Assembly: GCF_016428805.1 (NCBI RefSeq)
Contig: NZ_JAELTJ010000012.1
Location: 16,049 to 80,048, forward strand
Source of the DNA: Achromobacter sp. ASV32
GTDB lineage: Bacteria > Pseudomonadota > Gammaproteobacteria > Burkholderiales > Burkholderiaceae_B
Length of the DNA: 64,000 nucleotides
Reading direction: 5' to 3'
This document shows, one piece after another, positions 61,025 to 64,000 of this stretch. The position numbers and the translations under genes are program-made. Position 1 is the first letter of the stretch. Each line of letters starts with the position of its first letter. The notes below the pieces were generated by a model. It did not search any database. It was given only the letters and a program-made list of their open reading frames with translations, and was not told where the DNA came from.

Positions 61025-61674
61025 GCTTGGGTCTCCTGGGCGGGATAGGCGCGTTGCCAGGCGGCGATGAATGCGCGCGCGTTCTGGCCGACTTCGGTGG
61101 CCGACAGGCCGGGTTTGTACAAGGCGGAGCCCAGGCCGAAGCCGCTGGCGCCCGCCTGGGCGTAAGTGGAAAGGTTGTCGGGCGTGATGCCGCCGACCGG
61201 CACCAGCGCGATCGGCGGGCGCATCACGGCGCGCCAGGCCTTGAGCACGGCGGGGCCGAGCTGTTCGGCGGGGAACATCTTCAACACGTCGGCGCCGGCG
61301 GCCAGCGCGGCAAAGGCCTCGGTGGGTGTCGCCACGCCGGGGCAGGACGCCAGCCCGGCGGCCTTGGCCGCGCGGATCACGGCCGGGTCGCTGTGCGGCA
61401 TCACGATGATCTCGCCGCCGGCGTCCTGGATGCGGGCCACGTCGTCGGGGTCGAGCACCGTGCCGGCGCCGACCAGGCAATCGGCCGGCAGCGCATCACG
61501 CATGGCGCGGATGCTGGCCAGCGGCTCGGGCGAATTGAGCGGCACTTCGATCAGGCGAAAGCCCGCGGCGTAAAGTTCGAGGGCAATCGGCACGGCCTGG
61601 GCGGGTGTGATGCCGCGCAGGATGGCGATCAGGCCGCAGCGGGCCATCGCGGCTTGCAATCCGGGATGCGTCAT
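61021..61674 (-). CDS. dgoA: 2-dehydro-3-deoxy-6-phosphogalactonate aldolase
   Basis: A 217-residue class I KDPG/KDPGal aldolase. It splits 2-dehydro-3-deoxy-6-phosphogalactonate into pyruvate and glyceraldehyde 3-phosphate. [35 protein letters not shown] holds the catalytic Glu region, [12 protein letters not shown] the phosphate-loop region, and [15 protein letters not shown] the Schiff-base Lys. The end [29 protein letters not shown] binds phosphate. The 'EVPLNSP' form is typical of DgoA rather than Eda. It overlaps dgoK and dgoD by ATGA at both ends. Confidence 0.92.
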   Translation of the reverse strand: MTHPGLQAAMARCGLIAILRGITPAQAVPIALELYAAGFRLIEVPLNSPEPLASIRAMRDALPADCLVGAGTVLDPDDVARIQDAGGEIIVMPHSDPAVIRAAKAAGLASCPGVATPTEAFAALAAGADVLKMFPAEQLGPAVLKAWRAVMRPPIALVPVGGITPDNLSTYAQAGASGFGLGSALYKPGLSATEVGQNARAFIAAWQRAYPAQETQA

Positions 61675-62705
61675 GGGGTTTCCTTGGTCGATATGGGCGG
61701 GGAAGATTCCGCGGCGGCAGGCACCAGCCCGGCGCTGACCGCCAGGTGCCACAGCCCGCGTTCGGTGGCGTTGCGGGCCTGCTCGGGCGTGCCCAGCCCG
61801 TAGTGATGCAGCGCCACCAGATAGCGTTGGCACAGCGTGTCGTCGCCGCACAGCACGATGCGCGGCAGTTCGCCCTGTTGGCGCAGCATGTCTGCCAGGG
61901 CGGCGACTTCGTGACCGATCAACAGGCCCGACAGGTAGTCGGCCTGCGCGCCGCCGGCCAGTTCGCCCGTGAGGCCCAGCGCGCGCGTGCTGAAAATCGT
62001 CGACAGCACGCCGGCGCGGCCGGCGGGAGCGCCGGCCACCTTCACGCCGCGCGCGAACGCCGCCATGTCGGGCGCGGGCGCCTCGGTCATGGTGCGGCCC
62101 AGGATCGTGTGGCCGCGCAACGCGGCGTAGACCTCGCCGGTCATGAAGGTATCGAAATGGGTGACGCGGCCGCGGCGTGCGTTGACCCATTTCGAGTGGG
62201 TGCCGGGCAGGCCGATCAGCACGTCGTCCGCGCTGCCGCCGGGCTGGTCGAACAGCACGCCGAATACCTGGGTCTCTTCGCCGCGCATCACGTTGGGCAG
62301 GCCGTGGCGCTGGATCAGGCCAGGCACGATGTGCACCGGCGTCGCGCCCGCGCGTTCGACGCGCGTCAGCAGGGTGCCGATGCGCGGCAGGTCCACCGGC
62401 ACATCCAGGTAGGCGGCTTCCTGCCAGCCCTGGGCGCTGCCGACCATGCCGCAGGCGATCACGGGCAGGTTCGGCTCGGCGCGCAACCAGTCGCCGCAGG
62501 CCTGCTCGAACGCCAGTTCAAAGCCCGACAGGGCACTGGCGGTGGCGGCGCCTTCCTGCAGCGGCTGGGGCAACCGCATGATGCCCCAGGGCAGATGGCG
62601 CGTATCCAGCGTGCGGCCGGCGCTGTCCAGGCGATAGGCGCGCAGCGATGAGGTGCCCCAGTCCAGCGCTATGAGGGCCGCGCGGGCAGGCAATCCGGGT
62701 GTCAT
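61671..62705 (-). CDS. dgoK: 2-dehydro-3-deoxygalactonokinase
   Basis: A 344-residue kinase that phosphorylates 2-dehydro-3-deoxygalactonate at O6. The N-terminal ALIALDWGTSSLRAYRLD is the family's phosphate motif. VIACGMVGSAQGWQEAAYLDVPVDL, NVMRGEETQVFG and LIGLPGTHSKWVNARRGRVTHFDTFMTGEVYAAL are the conserved blocks of DgoK. I start at the ATG at 62705 (MTPGLPAR), where homology begins. It is the first gene of the operon and is divergent from the IclR-type regulator at 62971. Confidence 0.92.
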   Translation of the reverse strand: MTPGLPARAALIALDWGTSSLRAYRLDSAGRTLDTRHLPWGIMRLPQPLQEGAATASALSGFELAFEQACGDWLRAEPNLPVIACGMVGSAQGWQEAAYLDVPVDLPRIGTLLTRVERAGATPVHIVPGLIQRHGLPNVMRGEETQVFGVLFDQPGGSADDVLIGLPGTHSKWVNARRGRVTHFDTFMTGEVYAALRGHTILGRTMTEAPAPDMAAFARGVKVAGAPAGRAGVLSTIFSTRALGLTGELAGGAQADYLSGLLIGHEVAALADMLRQQGELPRIVLCGDDTLCQRYLVALHHYGLGTPEQARNATERGLWHLAVSAGLVPAAAESSPPISTKETP

Positions 62706-62888
62706 CAGAGTCTGTCTCGTCTCGGGCCGCCGGCCCGCCTGCCCGGCGCCGCGAAAGCAGGGCGCATGGGAGCTGGGGGTCGCCGACCGTGTTGTCGTCA
62801 AGCGCGTCGCGACGCCGGAGAGGCGCCGCGCGGGCGTTGCGAAAAATTCTAGATCAGCGCTTGAAAAATCTCAAAATATAGAATTAAA

Positions 62889-62903
62889 TCCCACATATAG
62901 GGA
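62889..62903. promoter_or_regulatory. Possible operator in the dgoK/iclR divergent region
   Basis: TCCC-N7-GGGA (62889-62903) lies in an AT-rich stretch (62846-62909) in the otherwise GC-rich divergent region. Two similar ATATAG elements flank it. This is the obvious place for the IclR-type regulator to bind, but the repeat is short. Confidence 0.35.
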
Positions 62904-62970
62904 ATAATAGTGTGGCACCATACCAGGCAGCCCTCCCGTTTCGCCTTTGCTTCCGACTCTGCCGCATCCC

Positions 62971-63789
62971 ATGACCGCCACGCCGTCCCCCGCCGCTTCT
63001 TTCCCGATCGATCCCGATGCCGCGGCCCCCGCCGGCACGCAGACGCTCATGCGTGGCCTGGCCGTGATCCAGGCGGTTGCGGAGGGCGCGCGCGACCTGA
63101 AGGAAATCTGCGCCCGCATCGGCGTGGCGCGCAGCACCACGCATCGGTTGGCCAGCTGCCTGGTGCAGGAACGCTATCTGCGGTCGTTGGCCGGCGTGGG
63201 GTATGTGCTGGGCCCCAAGCTCATCGAACTGGGTTTCCAGGCGCGCGAGGCCTTTCCCATGGCGACACTGGCGCGCCCCTATCTGGATAACCTGGCGGCG
63301 CAAACGGGCGACACCATCCACTTGGCCGTGCGCGACAACGACGAAGTGCTGTACCTGGAAAAGATCCCCGGCAAGAAGGGGCTGGAGATGCGTTCGCGCG
63401 TGGGGCACCGCATGCCGCTGGCCGCCACCGGCGTGGGCAAGGCGCTGCTGCTCGATGCCGACGAACCGCAATGGAAGGCGCTGCACCGCGTGGGCGCGCC
63501 GGTGTCGTCCCGCGCGCCGGGCGGCCGTCAGACCTGGGAAGCCTTTCGCGACCGCATGCGCGACTACGCCGCGCACGGCTATGCGTTCGACCTGGAAGAC
63601 AACGAGCCGTCGATCCGCTGCGTGGCGGCGCCCGTGCGCGACGCCTCCAGCGGCATCGTGGCCGCAATCAGCGTGTCCAGTACCGTGCCCTACATGTCGC
63701 TGGAGCGCATGCAGGAAATGATCGCCGTCGTGCAAGGCGCGGCGGCGGAGATTTCGGCGGAGCTGGGCTGGAAAGTGGCGCGCGGCTGA
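62971..63789 (+). CDS. IclR-family transcriptional regulator
   Basis: A 272-residue IclR-type regulator. The N-terminal winged helix-turn-helix reads LMRGLAVIQAVAEGARDLKEICARIGVARSTTHRLASCLVQERYLRS. The C-terminal effector domain shows LDNLAAQTGDTIHLAVRDNDEVLYLEKIPGKKGLEMRSRVGHRMPLAATGVGKALL and later EPSIRCVAAPVRDASSGIVAAISVS. I use the ATG at 62971; a TTG at 62947 gives a longer form. It is divergent from the dgo operon and probably represses it. E. coli uses a GntR-type regulator, DgoR, in this position. Confidence 0.88.
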   Translation: MTATPSPAASFPIDPDAAAPAGTQTLMRGLAVIQAVAEGARDLKEICARIGVARSTTHRLASCLVQERYLRSLAGVGYVLGPKLIELGFQAREAFPMATLARPYLDNLAAQTGDTIHLAVRDNDEVLYLEKIPGKKGLEMRSRVGHRMPLAATGVGKALLLDADEPQWKALHRVGAPVSSRAPGGRQTWEAFRDRMRDYAAHGYAFDLEDNEPSIRCVAAPVRDASSGIVAAISVSSTVPYMSLERMQEMIAVVQGAAAEISAELGWKVARG

Positions 63790-63876
63790 TGGCCGTGACG
63801 GTACTCATGGCTGCCTGGCTCGCGGGTCGATGACGGATGCCTGGGGCCAGGCATCCAGAGGGTTACGTTGCCCGGC

Positions 63877-64000
63877 TTATTCCAGCGGCAACGTCAACAC
63901 GCCCTGCGGCGCGGGGCGCATCATCACGCGGCGGTACCAGGCCGACAGCGCGGGCGTATCCGGGCGCTCGATCGGCAGTGCCAGCCAGCGGTGCGCCGAA
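63877..64000 (-). CDS. Glutathione S-transferase family protein, C-terminal end
   Basis: Only the last 40 codons are in the window. They read HRWLALPIERPDTPALSAW, then YRRVMMRPAPQGVLTLPLE, followed by TAA. The 'R-P-D-T-P-A-L-x-A-W-Y-x-R' pattern is the last helix of many bacterial glutathione S-transferases, and the closing 'LPLE' is common in that group. A 10-bp stem-loop (63835-63856) lies between it and the convergent IclR gene. The rest of the gene is beyond the right edge. Confidence 0.7.
   Translation of the reverse strand, partial: SAHRWLALPIERPDTPALSAWYRRVMMRPAPQGVLTLPLE

Noticed and set aside
63835..63856. Terminator between the IclR gene and the GST gene
   Set aside because: The 10-bp stem (GGATGCCTGG/CCAGGCATCC) is perfect, but neither strand has a T run after it, so intrinsic termination is not supported.
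1..64000. CRISPR arrays and insertion sequences
   Set aside because: No regularly spaced direct repeats and no transposase-like frames were seen. The repeated elements found are operators, hairpins, protein-coding repeats and the duplicated I gene.

Overview
The window is high-GC DNA with dense, short-spaced genes and a gene repertoire typical of an Alcaligenaceae betaproteobacterium (Achromobacter/Bordetella type). That placement rests on gene content and style only, since no rRNA gene is present. Most of it is ordinary chromosome: transporters, periplasmic binding proteins, LysR and IclR regulators, sugar-acid catabolism, htpG, ppiC and one tRNA-Leu(CAA).

Layout. 1-0.55 kb: end of a PEP-mutase/isocitrate-lyase family gene. 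0.6-6.6 kb: two tandem, translationally coupled, secreted WG-repeat proteins on the minus strand. 6.8-12.9 kb: a membrane histidine kinase beside the decayed remnant of a LuxR-type response regulator, an MFS transporter, an SRPBCC-like protein, a lone integrase arm-binding domain overlapping an AllA-like gene, and a DUF1254 lipoprotein. 13.0-27.9 kb: a phage-derived, tail-only cluster. 28.1-31.2 kb: LysR regulator, branched-chain-type binding protein and BKACE enzyme. 31.4-35.8 kb: sugar kinase plus ribose-type ABC importer. 36.1-42.4 kb: a secreted CHAT-like protein, ppiC, a UvrD-like helicase with a DUF5710 tail, an amino-acid binding protein, a YXWGXW protein and higBA. 42.7-48.9 kb: tRNA-Leu, NCS2 permease, DKNYY protein, htpG with a sigma-32 type promoter, and a LysR regulator. 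49.0-58.4 kb: tautomerase, hipBA with three operator palindromes, an MFS exporter, and an ABC-2 transporter/TonB-receptor operon behind a near-consensus Zur box. 58.5-63.8 kb: D-galactonate operon (dgoK-dgoA-dgoD-transporter) with a divergent IclR gene. The window ends inside a glutathione S-transferase gene.

The most interesting region is the tail cluster. It runs: S24-type repressor, divergent regulator-like gene, three stacked hairpins, tail tube (V-like), chaperone pair joined by a classical A AAA AAG -1 slippery site (G/GT), a short tape measure (H), M, a broken fibre-like gene, L, K, I, J, two small genes, a fibre with four pyocin-knob-like repeats and a glycine-rich tip, a small partner gene, and a second I gene. 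There are no head, portal, terminase, replication, complete integrase or lysis genes. This is the architecture of an F-type (lambda-tail-like) tailocin, or of a tail module left by a decayed prophage. The intact frameshift site and the many ATGA overlaps argue that the structural genes have been under selection. The broken 17.8-18.3 kb gene, the short tape measure and the missing lysis cassette argue for partial decay.

Regulatory signals that can be read directly are a divergent promoter/operator region for the tail cluster, a sigma-32 promoter before htpG, a perfect 10-bp inverted repeat at the LysR/tautomerase divergence, three TTACCG-N2-CGGTAA type operators before hipBA, and the Zur-like box at 58.39 kb. 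The Zur-like box recasts the neighbouring 'siderophore' receptor operon as a probable zinc-uptake system.
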